Shown here: in pieces, positions 11,366-24,261 of the stretch
How positions within the stretch are numbered: position 1 is the first letter of the stretch
Layout: every line of letters begins with the position of its first letter
Source of the DNA: Acanthochlamys bracteata
Lineage: Eukaryota > Streptophyta > Magnoliopsida > Pandanales > Velloziaceae
NCBI GenBank assembly: GCA_019914995.1
Contig: CM034135.1
Coordinates: forward strand, 4,466,501 to 4,530,500
Direction: 5' to 3'
DNA length: 64,000 nucleotides
Made by a program: the position numbers and the translations under genes
Notes under the pieces: generated by a model
Seen by the model: only the letters and a program-made list of their open reading frames with translations
What the model was told of the DNA's origin: nothing
The model's database searches: none

Positions 11366-11736
11366 GGTTGGTGATCGGGAGGGACTGTGTGATGGCTTCA
11401 GTAGTGACGTAGCCGGAATTTAAAAAGGAAGATTAGTTATTTAATTACATAAGTAGAAATGTCATTCTTGTTTATTACTTATTCGGTTTAGTTGTTTAAA
11501 TGTAATTAAAGAGAAGTTTGAAGGGTACTAGTTTTATGCATCACAAAAATCTTCAAACTTATGCAAACGTGGCCCCACGCATATTGGCGTTGTGCAACCC
11601 CAACTAATATAATGAATCAAGCCACCAACCCTAATACAGTGGAATTTAATGACTATTTGTAAAAAGTTTTAACATAATATTAGATCATTATTTTTCTTGC
11701 ATCTTAAAATATAATATGCATGACATGCGTTGATCA
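11366..11736. other. Upstream region of the RETICULATA-RELATED gene
   Basis: Contains the leader and presumably the promoter of the minus-strand gene at 10346-11365. I see no clear TATA box or other element. Confidence 0.4.
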
Positions 11737-14250
11737 TGTTGGAAACCCTGAGTGATATAATGATAACAGGTATTTGAGAATTATAGTTTATGCTTTGTTT
11801 AGATTTTAGATTAATATTATATTTGATGTAAGCACAGGTGAATTCAAATAAGAATGTCTGAAGATTGAATATAATCTGGAATCTGGAGACGCCAGTCAGT
11901 TTGAAATAGCACTGACTGATTATTCTCACATACAGTATGCAAGCTTATTTCTGGAAGGTGTTCGCAACGATGATTCTGAACTTGATTCATATGGAGTTTG
12001 GAAGAGATATTTGTAGGAAAAAAATACATGACATACAAGTAAGATATTCATCAAGTAACTAAGATACAAGGTACAATATGCATGTAAAACTGATACCAAA
12101 GCGTGCATGGTGCGCCTAGAAAATTCGTCAAACATGTGATGAAAATCAGCAGAAAATCCTGGACAAGAATATACACAGAATCAGTTCTTCGTAAAGTATT
12201 TCAAGGCGATTTTTTTGCGTGCTTCAGACGGAATTTGGATGTGAGATTTGCTTAAGTTATTCACTGACATACATGGAAGGAATCCATCAATAAATCAGTT
12301 AACATCGTGTACGAATTTGTCAAGAAAAATCATTGAGTATAGAAAGAAAATCCTGAAGAAATTTTCTACAGATTTGCTGATAATTTCAAGAGGTTATTTG
12401 ATCATACTTTGATAAGCAGTTCGAAGCTAAATTATTAGATATATTAGGGAACAAATCGACTATAATTTTGCATCAAATTCGTCACCGGATTTGGAGGAAT
12501 TCTGCTAGAAACATTTAAACGCAAGTGTCATGTAGATAGAGTTTCGAAGTAGGAGAACTCTATTTTAGATCAAGTTCAAATGTGTTCAAACTCCACCTTT
12601 TGATCCAAATTCAAATGACATACATCCAAATCATGACAAAGAAGATTTATTAGGAGAAGATCACGTAGAAATGTTGCTTGAATAAAGTAAGAAAAACTTT
12701 AGAAGACTTCACAACATACTGCTTATTAGAAGACATGTTCAGTACTGTCAAGTTTGGAAGAATTTGCAACCGATGAAAATCCGTTGCGTGTAGAAATTCA
12801 TGGAGAAGATTTTATCAAGTTTTCACAACAGCAAGATGAAGAAAAATAAAAAGATTACAGAATATATTGCTAGTCTGTGCGGTCAGATCTTGATCAAGAC
12901 TCAAGCTTAGCCGAGGAAGATTATCAATCAGTACATATCTGATCCATAATCCAAGGAAAGATTGTAGATTACAAAAAAGACCATTGCACAACAAAAAATA
13001 ACAAGAACAGAAAAGAAAAAAAGTATACAGAGAACTTTTGAAGCTTTCAACGAGTTCCTTCTATGTATTGTAATATCCTCTTGAACTATTTGTTATGAGA
13101 TTATTTGCTGTATAGAGAGAGATCTTAGCTTTGAGAGCCATTATAACAGTGTTAATCTGATAGAAGCTAGATCTTTGTACTAATTGATTGCAAGTAAATT
13201 ATGTAAATAAAGTAAAGAATTCAGGAAATTGTAAGACTAAATTGTACTTGAAAGAAAAACATATGAATCTCAAATGCCTCTCAATTCTGAGTTTGCATAT
13301 AAATATATATAGAATACATCTGATAATAGTTCATAATAATATCTAACACATAAGGGACTCCACTACAGCCGCCTAACACCAGTCCTCAAAGGACTCTACA
13401 CGATAACTCAAGAGTCTTAGAAGCCGTTTGAAAGTTTTTATGAATATAACTTTTGAATAAAAATATTTTATTCTATTTTAATAAATAAATTTTATTAGAT
13501 TAAAAAAATAATAATAATAAGTAATAAAAAAATCTTATTAAGTAAAATATTTTTATAATTTTTAAATTTTTAAATAAATTTTATAAAATATTATAAAAAA
13601 TTTATTAATAAATAAAAAATTGAAAAATAATCTAAAAATTTCAAGTAGTGTTGCCAAACCGCTCCTTAATAGACTCTACTAATTTTCGAGCAGTATTTTT
13701 AACCTACTGCTGTTGTGGCAGCTGACTCACATTAAGTCCTATTTGCTTCTAACTCATCTACTAAATCAGCTCTAATCACTTGCAACCAATACAAGTTGAT
13801 TTCCGAGCTGAATTTCCTCTGTTTCGGCTAGGACGATCTTCAGCGCACCACTTCACTCCTTGCCTGTGTATCATAATCACAGAAAAAGAACCTGTGAGTT
13901 CTCTAGTTTAGAGCATTTAGGTGTAGACTTTCTCAACGATTGTAAGGTTTTTTGCAAAGGCTTGTTAAGTTGCAGCTAACAGACTTGGCTAACTTTGATT
14001 AAGGCGGAAATATTCGAAGGAATTTCAAGTTTGAAAGTTGTAAAGTTGGCTAACATTTGTTAGATGTAAATAACGAGATTAAATCTTATAAAAATCTGCA
14101 TATGTATCTGTGGTTTATTTGTTTTGTATACGTTTATTGTTTTAATTTCTTTGCAACCTGCGCCAATTGACTTGATTAGAACTAAAATTTGACAAAAACT
14201 TATTTTGGATAGCTAAAACTCAATTCACCACCCTTTTTAAATTATTTTCT
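11737..14250 (+). mobile_element. Probable LTR relic of a large Copia-type element
   Basis: Begins TGTTGGAAACCC with a TGATATAATGATAAC phrase soon after, and near its end carries CAATTCACCACCC (14221-14233), like the U5 ends of long Copia (SIRE/Maximus-type) LTRs. The solo LTR at 62085-63710, read on its own strand, has the same two landmarks. No gag or pol coding sequence is seen, and the exact right end is not clear. A Tourist-like MITE has inserted at 13420-13665. The call rests on overall layout and is uncertain. Confidence 0.35.
13420..13665. mobile_element. Tourist-like MITE nested in an LTR relic
   Basis: Starts GAAGCCGTTTGAAAG and ends CCAAACCGCTCC, an imperfect inverted repeat, flanked by TTA (13417-13419 and 13666-13668). 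The 246-bp interior is AT-rich and non-coding. It interrupts the surrounding relic: CTCAAGAGTC before and AATAGACTCT after. Confidence 0.65.
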
Positions 14251-14746
14251 GCAGAATTCTTTCTTTAATTGTTTTCTGCAGGATTCTTAACAGACAATAA
14301 TAAGGCTAAACTTAACCATGATTTTAATAAATCTCACATTGAAAACAAAAAATAGAAGACGATTTGAAAGTGATTACAAAAAATTTATTTTTGTAAAACA
14401 CGAATTTTATTTTTTTACTTTAAAAAAATACTAACAATAATTAATAACAAAATAAAATGGTACTTTTTAAATTTAAATAAATTATATAAAATATTGTAAA
14501 AATTTTATTAAAAAGTATAAAATAAAAGCTTGTAATGAAAGAGATTAAAAAAGCAAAGCCAAGCATGACCTTGCACGCCCATTGTTCTTTTTAAGTACAG
14601 CAAAGGATAGAGGGATATTAAATCCTGTAGCAAGAAGTAACAATAACACCTTCATACATGGCTTTGGTTCTACTGCTTTGATACAGATAAGACATATTAT
14701 ACATATACTCCACATGCTAGTCGAGAAAAGATCAAAAGCCCGGCAA
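14251..14746. other. 3' region of the HINT gene with MITE-like AT-rich DNA
   Basis: The stretch 14340-14530 resembles the AT-rich interior of the window's MITEs, but no complete termini were found. The part next to 14746 should hold the 3' untranslated region of the minus-strand HINT gene. Confidence 0.4.
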
Positions 14747-17700
14747 CTACCCAGGAGGCCAGTTCATCTGACGTCCGCCAAGAAGATGAATGTGAAGATG
14801 ATACACAGATTGACCTGATAAGAAAAATAAGGATAACTATATATATTAGCAAAATGATTTTACAGTAGTAATCAGTATGTTTACTTGAGGTATGTGAGAG
14901 AAATACTAACATCCTTTTGGTCCATCATTTATGACAACTCTAAAACCTTCTTCAAGACCTTCTTGCTTGGCAACAACTTTCGAGATGTATAAAAGATAGC
15001 CGAGTAGCTCAATGTGCCTTTCTTCAGCCTGTCACAGGAAGGGAGAAAAATATAGTATAACAACTCAAAATTTTTGCTAACAAGAAGTTTAATGCAAGGA
15101 TGAAAACGGACTATTAAAGTTATGCATGGCATTAGCCAATTTATAAACCATGTTAAAGATGACGTTCCAATCAAATGATAATAATTCTGCTGCATTAATA
15201 CGTCAAACAGGGCCATCTTTCAAGCTTCAAGAACCTACACTACAAATCCATGTGTGACTATAGAGAACAAGCTAATGATGTTGTCTATGCTTTTTAAATT
15301 GTATACATGCATATGCTTTAGCAATCCTGCCCTATAACATAACTAACCTATCCAAGATGCATCAAGAATTGTACGCTACGTGCTTGTGTTTTCTTGTTGC
15401 AGTTACCTTTGACTTTCGAAATAATTAAAAGTGGAAGTTTCAAAGGTTTCAACAACTAATTCCTTACACATTTCAAATCCTAAGCCAAGCAAGGAAATAT
15501 CATCAACCTAAAAGTTTTATTAGAGGACATGTACTAGCATAAAAAGTATATGCCATATACCTTTGAAAGCCTAGTTAAACCATCCTTCACTTTGGGGATG
15601 ATAATGATGTGAGTTGGAGCTGAGGGAGATATGTCTCTGAACGCAAGTGCCTGTGCATACTGAAGGATTAATAAATCGACATTCCACCTTCTACATAGGT
15701 GTTATTTGCAAAAATGACTCCATAAACATCTAGAACCACAAAATACCATTAGAAGAAACAATTTATTTCTCGAAAATAAAGAAATGAAACTAGATGCTAT
15801 GGAATATGAGGATCATGGAAAAAAGCACATATATTAGTTATTCACACAATGCTAAACAAATAGGTCAATAGAAAAGGAAAAAGAAAAAAGGCTCACGAAC
15901 TTGATTACAAAATAAGACAATCACGAATGAATTAATAAACTGGGCATTATAAGACACCAAAGGAATCAAAAAGAGAAACTTGGCGGAAGCCCTCTGCTCT
16001 ATTGCCGTGTCTTGAAAATATCTTAACATCCATGTTCTCCTGCTTTGACCCTACAATATGTTAAGGGAAACCAATTGGCACATATGCAAAAGTAAAATTA
16101 AAATTTTAAGTTTGATGGTGTTGGTCGAATTTAGAAAGGTGATCCTTGTTATTTAAGAGATTGAGTAATCTCAACGTTGGGTGCAAGAGAGTTGGATCAA
16201 TCTGGACATATAACTGAGATAAGATCAGAACAAAGTTTATATACTAAAGAATTTTTAAACTCATTGGGTTAAATTTTTGGATTAAATTGAGCTCTCTAGT
16301 ATATGTACCTGGTCCTTAACTAACTCTCTTTAAGATTAGCTCTTTTGGTATTGAATCTTCCCGTAGTGGTAAAACCGATGATTCGGCTGAGATCATGAGC
16401 GACTAGTGTATGTGGTGGCTCTCAACAACGGGTAGTGAGTCGGTCATAGAGTAGTGTGACCCTCACGAGCTTTAACGTGATGACCGGTGGTTCAAAACAA
16501 GTCCAGCTTTGAAGGCTCTTGATACTCAATAACAGTGTTCTGATGTGGATGACTAACCATCGAGGGAAACATTGTTGAGTGTAAGGGTGAATTGGATTAG
16601 TTCTAGATGTACTAGAGACAAGACCTGAAGAGCGTTGCTCTATTAAAGTGTTTCTAAATCAATTGGCTTTATCTTCTTGAGTTAGATTAGGCTCTCTAGT
16701 ATATGAACTGGACTCTCGACACTCATGTCTCTAACGTTAACTCCAGTGTTGAGTATCCTCAACATATTGATTCATGCCGCTAGCAAGAAAATACAATCAG
16801 CGACTTACAATTAACTATGAGAACCTGACAAACCATTGAGAAAAAAAGGACGTTAATGTATGCAGACAATTGCTCCTTTGACTTTTATACAAGTAACTGC
16901 AGAAATGTATTCGTACATACTCATTTTTTTCAAGAAAATATCTTAGTCTAAGCAGCAGAAAGAGGACTGGATTTGACATTTGCTCCTTATATGCTTCCAA
17001 ACTAAAACATCAGCATACCGCAACTTCAATATTTATAGGAATTTATTAAAAAAAAGTGATAATTACTGATTTAGTTCTTTCCATAGGTTACAAAATTTGG
17101 AAATCAAGATTCATAGTTTAGAACATTAGGAAGGGAGGCCATTTTGGATGAGATTTGTATAGCAATACTACATGCTGACGGCTAATTCTTTAACAAAATA
17201 AACCAGTCACTATCAGTCTGTGAGAATATACTACCCCTAGTGGTTCAATTCACATCTGTTTCACATATTTTAGTCTAGAATATATAATAAATACCTAAAA
17301 CTCAATTTAAAGCATAATCAGCAGATAAAGCTTGCCCTTTGCTAAAACCTTTCACTAAAATTCAAATTTGATTTGGACCACAAACATCCGTGTTCCATTA
17401 CACATACAAGAGACAAGTGCTAGAACATGAATATATAAACATAAAACAACCACTCCCAATACCTTGTCATCCTCATAAACCACTTTGGAAGGGATTTCCT
17501 TGCTTATAATCTTATCAAATCTGCACCATGCAATGGGATCATATTAGGACAAAATTTGAATTTACAAGAAAAGTGCGCAGCTAACAAACTCTTTTCAGGA
17601 AAGAACATTTCCTAACCATTTCAAAATAAATTTCGAAGTATGAGAGCGTAAAAGAAATTGCTTACACAAAAAACTTATTGAGAACCACTGTTTTGTTAAA

Positions 17701-18304
17701 AACATATTTGAGTAGCTAATCACCACGAATATACTTACCAATTAAATGTTGAATGAGATCACCCGCAACAAATTCCATTGATCCAGTAATTATTACTCCA
17801 CTAAATCCAATACAGTTGGACTTCTTTGGGTATAAGATACTCAATTTCAAGAATTTCTTCATCATAGTCCATTAATCTATTCTATCCGATTAACTAAAAA
17901 TTCGTAAAAATCCATCATGGTCCACTTTTTACTTGCTAAAATTATTAGATTAGCACTCAGCAGCAACTAATCAGACGTAGTATAGACAGAGGAGATCAGT
18001 ACGATACGGAAGCACTCCTACAAGCACTAGCTAAACTTTGGAAACATCCAAAGGCTGAAGCTTGAAAATGAAATTGACAAAAAAAAAAAGAAAAAGAAAA
18101 TAGAGAACTCGAAACTTGAAAACCGCTGGTAGTCAAAAAAATAATGCTAATAAAAAATAGAGCTGTGCACATTAATCATCAAAATCAAACAACAAAAACA
18201 AAGAATTGAAACAACAATATCGTATTTTTAGCTAATATCTTTCTTACATGGTTAGATCTTCGTCAGGATTAGCAGCTAGAGCGGCTTCCTTCTCTTTCGC
18301 CATG
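14747..18304 (-). CDS. HINT1: HINT1-type histidine triad nucleotide-binding protein
   Basis: Five coding exons read on the minus strand: 18304-18249, 17520-17463, 15650-15561, 15028-14911 and 14814-14747. All junctions are GT-AG and the phases fit, giving 129 residues, the usual size of this family (plant 14-kDa zinc-binding protein). HINT proteins are small homodimeric purine nucleoside phosphoramidases/adenylyl hydrolases in cytosol and nucleus. Visible landmarks: FDKIISKEIP at residues 20-29, THIIIIPK around His52, and the histidine triad H113-L-H115-I-H117-L-L followed by GGRQMNWPPG at the C-terminus. All three triad histidines are present, so the enzyme should be active. The start MAKEKEAAL is the only in-frame ATG in exon 1. 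Intron 2, between exons 2 and 3, holds a decayed TRIM. Within the family it could equally be called HINT2; the symbol marks the type. Confidence 0.93.
16175..16764 (+). mobile_element. Decayed TRIM-like retroelement in intron 2 of HINT
   Basis: Two diverged direct repeats (about 16175-16345 and 16573-16764) share the phrase GGCTCTCTAGTATATG-like sequence, and the second runs from TGTTGAG to CAACA. After the first repeat is TGGTATTGAATC (16346-16357), similar to the initiator-Met primer site TGGTATCAGAGC. Before the second is CGAGGGAAACAT, a plausible polypurine tract. No coding sequence. The first repeat has lost its TG start. It lies antisense to the HINT gene. Confidence 0.45.
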
Positions 18305-20040
18305 ACAAGCAGCAAACTGTTTTAGTGTTGCGACCATTCTTGATTTCACTCCTCCAGAAAGTGAAATGGACCGCTAATTTCATACTGGGCCTAGCAGTCC
18401 AGGTCCTCTTACCTAAAGAAATTTCCATTGAGCGGGGTAATAAGTCTCAAAAAGCATTTCACCGGCACTGAATCCCTTGGGAAATCTAATTTGAGCCCGG
18501 TAATTCAAGCACTGGTCACCATCAATACTTTTCTTCTACATTTTCATTCGTTTCGTTTCCTGTTTCTGTGACTAAAATACTGCAAGCAAAACACCACATC
18601 TCTAAATCTGAACGGGACGGATCGGCCTCAAGCAAACGGTTTAGAATCGGTCTGTACGGCCCATGAACAGTAATAAGATAATTCTGATCAGAGCTGATCC
18701 ATCAAGTAGTATAGGGACGCCGAACGGCCTACACGTTTGATCACTATGTATGTTAGATATTTGACTTGGTCAATATTTGACAATTAATTACATCAACTTA
18801 TAATTAAAAGATTTTTTTAATTTATATTTTAAATTTACTTTTTATTTTATTTATTATCTAAAATATAAAATAAAATAGATAAAATTGAGCCAAAAAAAAT
18901 ATAATTAAGTCAGGCTAGCCTGATCTGAGTATGAGAATCGGGCTGAGTTGGCCTGGCCTAGGCAACTCACTTGGTTCAGCCGAATTAACTCGGTATAGAA
19001 GTGATAATTTAAATTGGTGGGTCGATTTCGGATCGACCTATTTAATAATTGAATCAAATTCATTCAACTCTAACTCAATCCATAAATTTATACGGGTCAA
19101 AATTATTAACCTAATCCAATCTATTAATAACCAGATCAAATTTGAGTCGATCTATTTAATAATTAAAATTATTAACTTTTAATTTTACACATGTAAGATT
19201 TAACGAAATTATAAGATCAGTTGGAATAAAAGTGCACATATTTTTAGTGACAAAATATAGTGAATGCCGATCAAAATATGCATTTTTTTAGTATTTTCAT
19301 CGGTCCTTATATCTGAAAAAATTTTATGTTTATTTTTTGAAAATATGTGGTGACAGCTGAAATTTTATAATTATAAATATATACTAATAATTTTGATAAA
19401 AATTTTAATAAACATACTTATCTAACAAAATTTTGATAAAAATCTTTATACGAAATCTAAATTTGTCATTACAAAAATACATATATAGTAATACTTTCAA
19501 TAATATTATAATTCTTATCTTTCATTATTTTACTAAAATATGAAAATAAATAATTAATTATAAACAATATAATTTAATAATTAATAAATTATTATTATCG
19601 ATTATTTTTATTATTAATATTTTATTATACGGTACGGAAAAATAAAAAATTATTTCTTCAAAATGTGGCAATTCAGATTAGTGGATCAATTTCGGATTAA
19701 TCCGAATCGATCTATTCAATAATCGTATCAAATTCGTTCAATCCTAATCCAACTTATATATTTATACGGATTAAATTTTCTAACTCTAATTAAATGACAA
19801 TTTCGGGTTAAATTTTTGAATGGGATCATATATTGTCACTTCTAGTTCGGTACGCTTACATCTCTAGTAACCAATGACAATAATCTCATTTCTTTTATGC
19901 GCGGTTCTATTGAAGTTTGTGGGAAGTAAAAATAAAATTTAAAATGATATTTAAAATACGTAAAACTTTAAATTTTTAATTTGAATAAAAAAGTAAATTT
20001 TAGTAGTAAGTGGTAATTTAAAGATGCCCATATTTGAATT
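18305..20040. other. HINT promoter region and AT-rich intergenic DNA
   Basis: The first few hundred bases should hold the promoter of the HINT gene. Beyond is AT-rich DNA with a pair of diverged direct repeats listed separately. No coding gene seen. Confidence 0.45.
18999..19795. repeat. Diverged direct repeats about 115 bp long, 0.55 kb apart
   Basis: Sequence 18999-19110 (with TCGATTTCGGATCGACCTAT) is repeated in diverged form at 19663-19795 (TCAATTTCGGATTAATCCGA). Both copies contain CTATTTAATAAT/CTATTCAATAAT, then ATCAAATTC and TTTATACGG. They could be the ends of a non-autonomous element, but no primer site or target duplication is recognised. Confidence 0.4.
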
Positions 20041-23000
20041 GTGCTACTAGTTTACTTCAACGAGTAACAAATATAAAGAACTATATTCAAACAATTCCAA
20101 CTCCCAGGTACATCCGAGGGCTTGCACTGGGTATTAGCTAGAGGTTCAAAACCTGCCCAGTCTTCAGAGGACAAACTAAAATCAACCTGCCAGAGTTTGA
20201 GCCTTGGGTATGCTCGAACAGTTGATTTGCATGAAATAATCACTGCATTAGTTAAGGCTAAGAGCAACGAGAACTACAAACATTGAGAGCATTAGTTCTT
20301 CATGCAGCTGGTACCCGGATGGATGACTTCCTTTTAAGAACTTCCTGCAAAAAAATGTTCATTTTGCTTAATGCCTTTTACTTCACAGTGATATCTTGAA
20401 TAAAGCAAAGAAAAATTTAAACCATTTAAGAACAAAAATCAATGTGCCATTACATTGAAAGTTCTACTAAAAAAGCACAGTTAAAACCAGAGTGAATGAA
20501 ATCTACTAGCTGGAAAACCTCATGAAAGGGACAACTAAATTTGGTCCAGGAACGGTTATCCTGTTTATATATGGCCAAGTCCAAGCCGTCTTCACGCAAA
20601 CACAGAGACACACAAAACAAACAGTACATAAGTATACACTAGCTGCAAACAACTGCTGAATTTTCAAAGGAGAAGGTCGAGAAGTTCGATCTAGAAGTTC
20701 AGTCATCTGATTACCACACAAAATAAGATTTGTGGAGCTAACTCGTGATGATATAGGAAAACCTCATGCTCTCCCTTTGGATAGATCTTGTCAAAGAGGA
20801 ATTCTTCCACGAATTATATATACATGGCTAAGACCTATAAGAGATTCTATGTATACCTCAAATTACCTTGGAAGATCTTTAAATTTGTTTTCTAGTTCAC
20901 ACAATCCTCACCTCAAAAACATTAAAGTACCCTTAACAATGAAATCTATCAGTGACCCTTCAGACACAAAAGAATGCATGGTGTTACTTATTCTTGCCGC
21001 TTGTGCTCACAGAGACTAACATAAGCAAAAACTGTATGTTTTGGTGTTCGTGGTGTATATGCCTACTTCGTTAGAGTAGTAAACTATCCAATCACCTGCA
21101 CACTGCAACACCGAGCATCGATCTTAAGCGAGAGTAATGGGCAAACTGAAATGCCTGAATGTTTGTAAAGTTAAGCAAATATCATGTATGTACTTAGAAC
21201 AACCACAATACTTAAAAATGATTTCAATTTCTAGATTCATCAAGTCATTTGGTATAGGAAATATGCTAGCTGAAATTTAGAGATTAGAAGCATAAAATCA
21301 GCACCATAAAAGTTGAATCATTGACATATCTAACTTATCATAGATAAAAAGCTTAGAGGTCAGAAACAGCTTGTAGTAGAAATTGAATAGCGTCGATCAC
21401 CACTCACTGATACACTGCAGTGTAAGTGAACCATAAACATAACATGTATTATTTCAACATAATATGGTCATACTTTAAGAGCGACCTGTTTTATTGATAT
21501 TGTAAGATAACAACATTACATGTGACCAAATATGAATGAAAGACATATGACTATGGGTTGCTTTCTTTCCCTTAAATTTTCAGTTTTCTGTTATTTAGTT
21601 TTTTGGTTTTGATATCTTGGAAACCATATTCTTTTTTTGGGGGATAAATTACACTTCCACTTAAAAGGGAAAATAGATCATGTATTTCCTTGTTCCTTTC
21701 TTTGTCGATGCATTCTAATGCTTCAAGAACAACAATATCTGGTTGTATCCTGGCATCATCTGACTACCACAACTATATATAACCACAGTTGCCTTTCACC
21801 TTGGCCTCAGGGATTTGATTTTTAACAGACTCTAATATGTTATTGTTCCAATTTCTTTATGATATAAAAACAATCTTGAGCAAAAGCAGTAGAAATCTTC
21901 AAATAACTAGCCACTTCCATAGATTAGATGATCTACAGTGTTGGTCATCTCATGGAAAGAACAATAATCATGGAGACATATATAATTAACAAACTCTAGA
22001 CAAGCCCATCTAGTTAGCCTGTCGTAAGACTTGTAGTTAACCTTAACGCCTGATTGTTTATCCATTTACCATTGTCTTATCCTTTGCACAAAACGAAATG
22101 CAGAGTGGGTGCTCTTTCAATTGTGTTTTCTAAATGTAAAAGAGATGTTATACAGCAAGCTAACGGAGAGAAAGCGGGAGCACCAAAATACTTGAAAACT
22201 GAGCAAGGATAGTTTCCAATAAAGTAAATAATTAAGATCTATTAAACACAATGCATTTAGTACTTCAACTTTCTGAATCTAAATAAAATAGTCACAACAA
22301 TTATAAAAAACAGTAAACATATCGATAAAACAAATGAAGAGTAGATTGCCTGGTTCGGGTTTAAAGAAAACCTACATCGACAGGAGAGGAGAAAAGAATT
22401 ACACTATTAAGGTGAAGATTACAAAATTAAAAAAAATGGACCAAAAAAAAATCTTGAGAAAACTCCAAAGAAAAGATGATAAAACTGTTGAAAAGAGATG
22501 AAAAACATCGAAGCTCACTCCAACCAACCGCACTTCTCTAAAGAAAACCCTTAAGAAGAAGGTTGAACAAAAAACAAAAAAAAATGACAAAAGAAAAAAA
22601 TTAGTGAATTTTGCAGTTGATCTATAACTCTCTATCTTGATCTTTAATTAGTCGTTAAATCTATATTTTGGTCGAGAGTCGTCGAGATAGGTTGCAATGA
22701 GTCGAAATTCAATGCAAAATATGACATAGAGTTAAATGCTTTTGTTTATCTTTAGCAGGTAAAGAACTTTAGGAACTTTTCGTTGCTATTTGAGCCCCAG
22801 GATTTTACTTTGCCTCGAACTGAACATTCAAATGTCATGACGCCAGATTCACCATACTTATGAGTTAAACTCGCATACTAATGTTATTCTTAATAAATAA
22901 TGCTCAGCAATGAGATGCTCCTAATGATGAACAAAATTGCTGAACTCAGCTAATAAATTATGTAAATACACAATGCAAATTATAAAACGAATGAGATCAC

Positions 23001-23268
23001 AAGTACGATATTCATCGATATCATAGCTAGGCATCAACAATTTTTTACCATCAGAGTAGTGAAAAAATGCCAGTCATAACAAAATACAATCTATCACAAA
23101 TATCAAACCTATAGCATGACAACATTTACGAAAATGATACAATAAAAATTGCAGTCATTTGTTCATTAGCATACTGCTTTTTTTGGTACTGAGATAATCA
23201 GAGATACCCAAACAAGAGTAGTCTTACAAAAAGTAAAATGCAAATATCGAAGAGACTCCAACAACATA
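20041..23268. other. 3.2 kb with no gene I can identify
   Basis: Several weak hints only. A minus-strand segment near 20680-20720 reads MTELLDRTSRPSPLKIQQ, and another after a CAG near 20345 reads EVLKRKSSIRVPAA and stop; these could be exons of a gene I do not recognise, or chance. A plus-strand frame at 20732-21019 has no recognisable motif. No transposon ends or RNA genes seen. Confidence 0.3.
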
Positions 23269-23355
23269 GAGTCAAATAAAAAACAGATAGAAGACGGGCT
23301 TTCTTAGGATAGCATTTCTAGATTAGAAGACCTACCAGCCTACTCAAGTACTTAG
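23269..23355 (+). pseudogene. Relic of the last exon of the ELMO gene
   Basis: Read in frame from 23269, the translation aligns residue by residue with the C-terminus of the ELMO protein encoded at 34833-37155: KKQIEDGLS, then a stop, then DSISRLEDLPAYSST and a stop, against RKQLEEELSSDSISRVEDMPAYRRLST. The internal TAG and the substitutions show it is dead. It lies just outside the near-identical left arm of the inverted duplication and shows that the duplicated block originally included the ELMO 3' end. Confidence 0.8.
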
Positions 23356-23984
23356 TGTTTTTCATCTATGCTCCTAAGTTATTCTTTGCAGTTCTATGCA
23401 CGTATGCTCCAGTTGTTAAGAGGATGTTGATGACTACAATAAGCAGAGCCTTTGCTCGATGGGTACTTTGCTTATTCAACTTAGTAGTGTAGTCAAACTT
23501 CCATGTTTTGTCTAGTTTATAACGAAACTGGCAAGAGCACCTCTGTAGGATTGTACACTATTCGAATGTACAAACAATGTTTTTTAATGTAACTTACTGT
23601 TAATTGTTTAGCTTGATGTGCACTATTCTGGTTTAAAACTTCTCTGCTTCTGTTATGCGTAAACAATGGCAGAAGATCGTCACTGTACGGCATACTGCAC
23701 CTGAGTGAGCATTTCATTACACTAATGAATGAACAATTGTTGTGTAACATAACAATTCAAGTAGCACCTTTATGTGAAGAAATCTATATTCTTGTGCAGT
23801 TCTTTTTTCATACAGAGGGTTACTCATCAGGTCATCATCCTCTGCTGCTCTAGGACCGAGAAGAGGATCATGCGAGTGAGGAAGCAGCTCCTTGGATGAA
23901 TTCATTGCCGTTTCCGGACCGATATTAAGGTCGAACAAGCCCAAGCCCTCTTAAACTTTTAAGAAAAGTTTAAAATTAAGAATT

Positions 23985-24182
23985 GGTAGGGATGCGCCAC
24001 GCCCGTGCAGTAGTGCAACGCATGGGCGACGCACGAGAGCCCCAGTGGCAAGCCACTGTTGCGGGCTCTCTCCCACAAAAAATAAATTTAATATCAATGT
24101 GGTTCCATGAACCACTATCAGATATTAAACTGATAAGAACAGATACTACACTTGATCTTAGCCAAAAGGCCGAGAAAGGTAT
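23985..24182 (-). ncRNA. U2: U2 spliceosomal snRNA (left copy)
   Basis: The 198-nt minus-strand sequence starts ATACCTTTCTCGGCCTTTTG and contains the branch-point-recognition region GTAGTATCTGTTC, the stem-loop II region, the Sm-site region AAATTTATTTTTTGTGG and the 3' stem-loops ending GGCGCATCCCTACC. It appears identical to the right copy. U2 pairs with the intron branch site in the U2 snRNP. Promoter elements are intact (see 24251-24261), so it may be active. It is transcribed away from the 8-kb spacer. Confidence 0.93.
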
Positions 24183-24250
24183 GAGTTTTTCTTACCCACT
24201 GCCCGCGTCTTTTGTACTCTAGCTCTCTGAGAAGTGATTGTAATGCTAAC

Positions 24251-24261
24251 TAATGTGGGAC
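24251..24261 (-). promoter_or_regulatory. snRNA upstream sequence element (USE), left U2
   Basis: Minus-strand GTCCCACATTA, close to the plant USE consensus RTCCCACATCG, about 70 bp before the U2 start. A weak TATA-like TACAAAAG lies about 34 bp further on, the spacing of Pol II-type plant snRNA genes. Confidence 0.8.
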
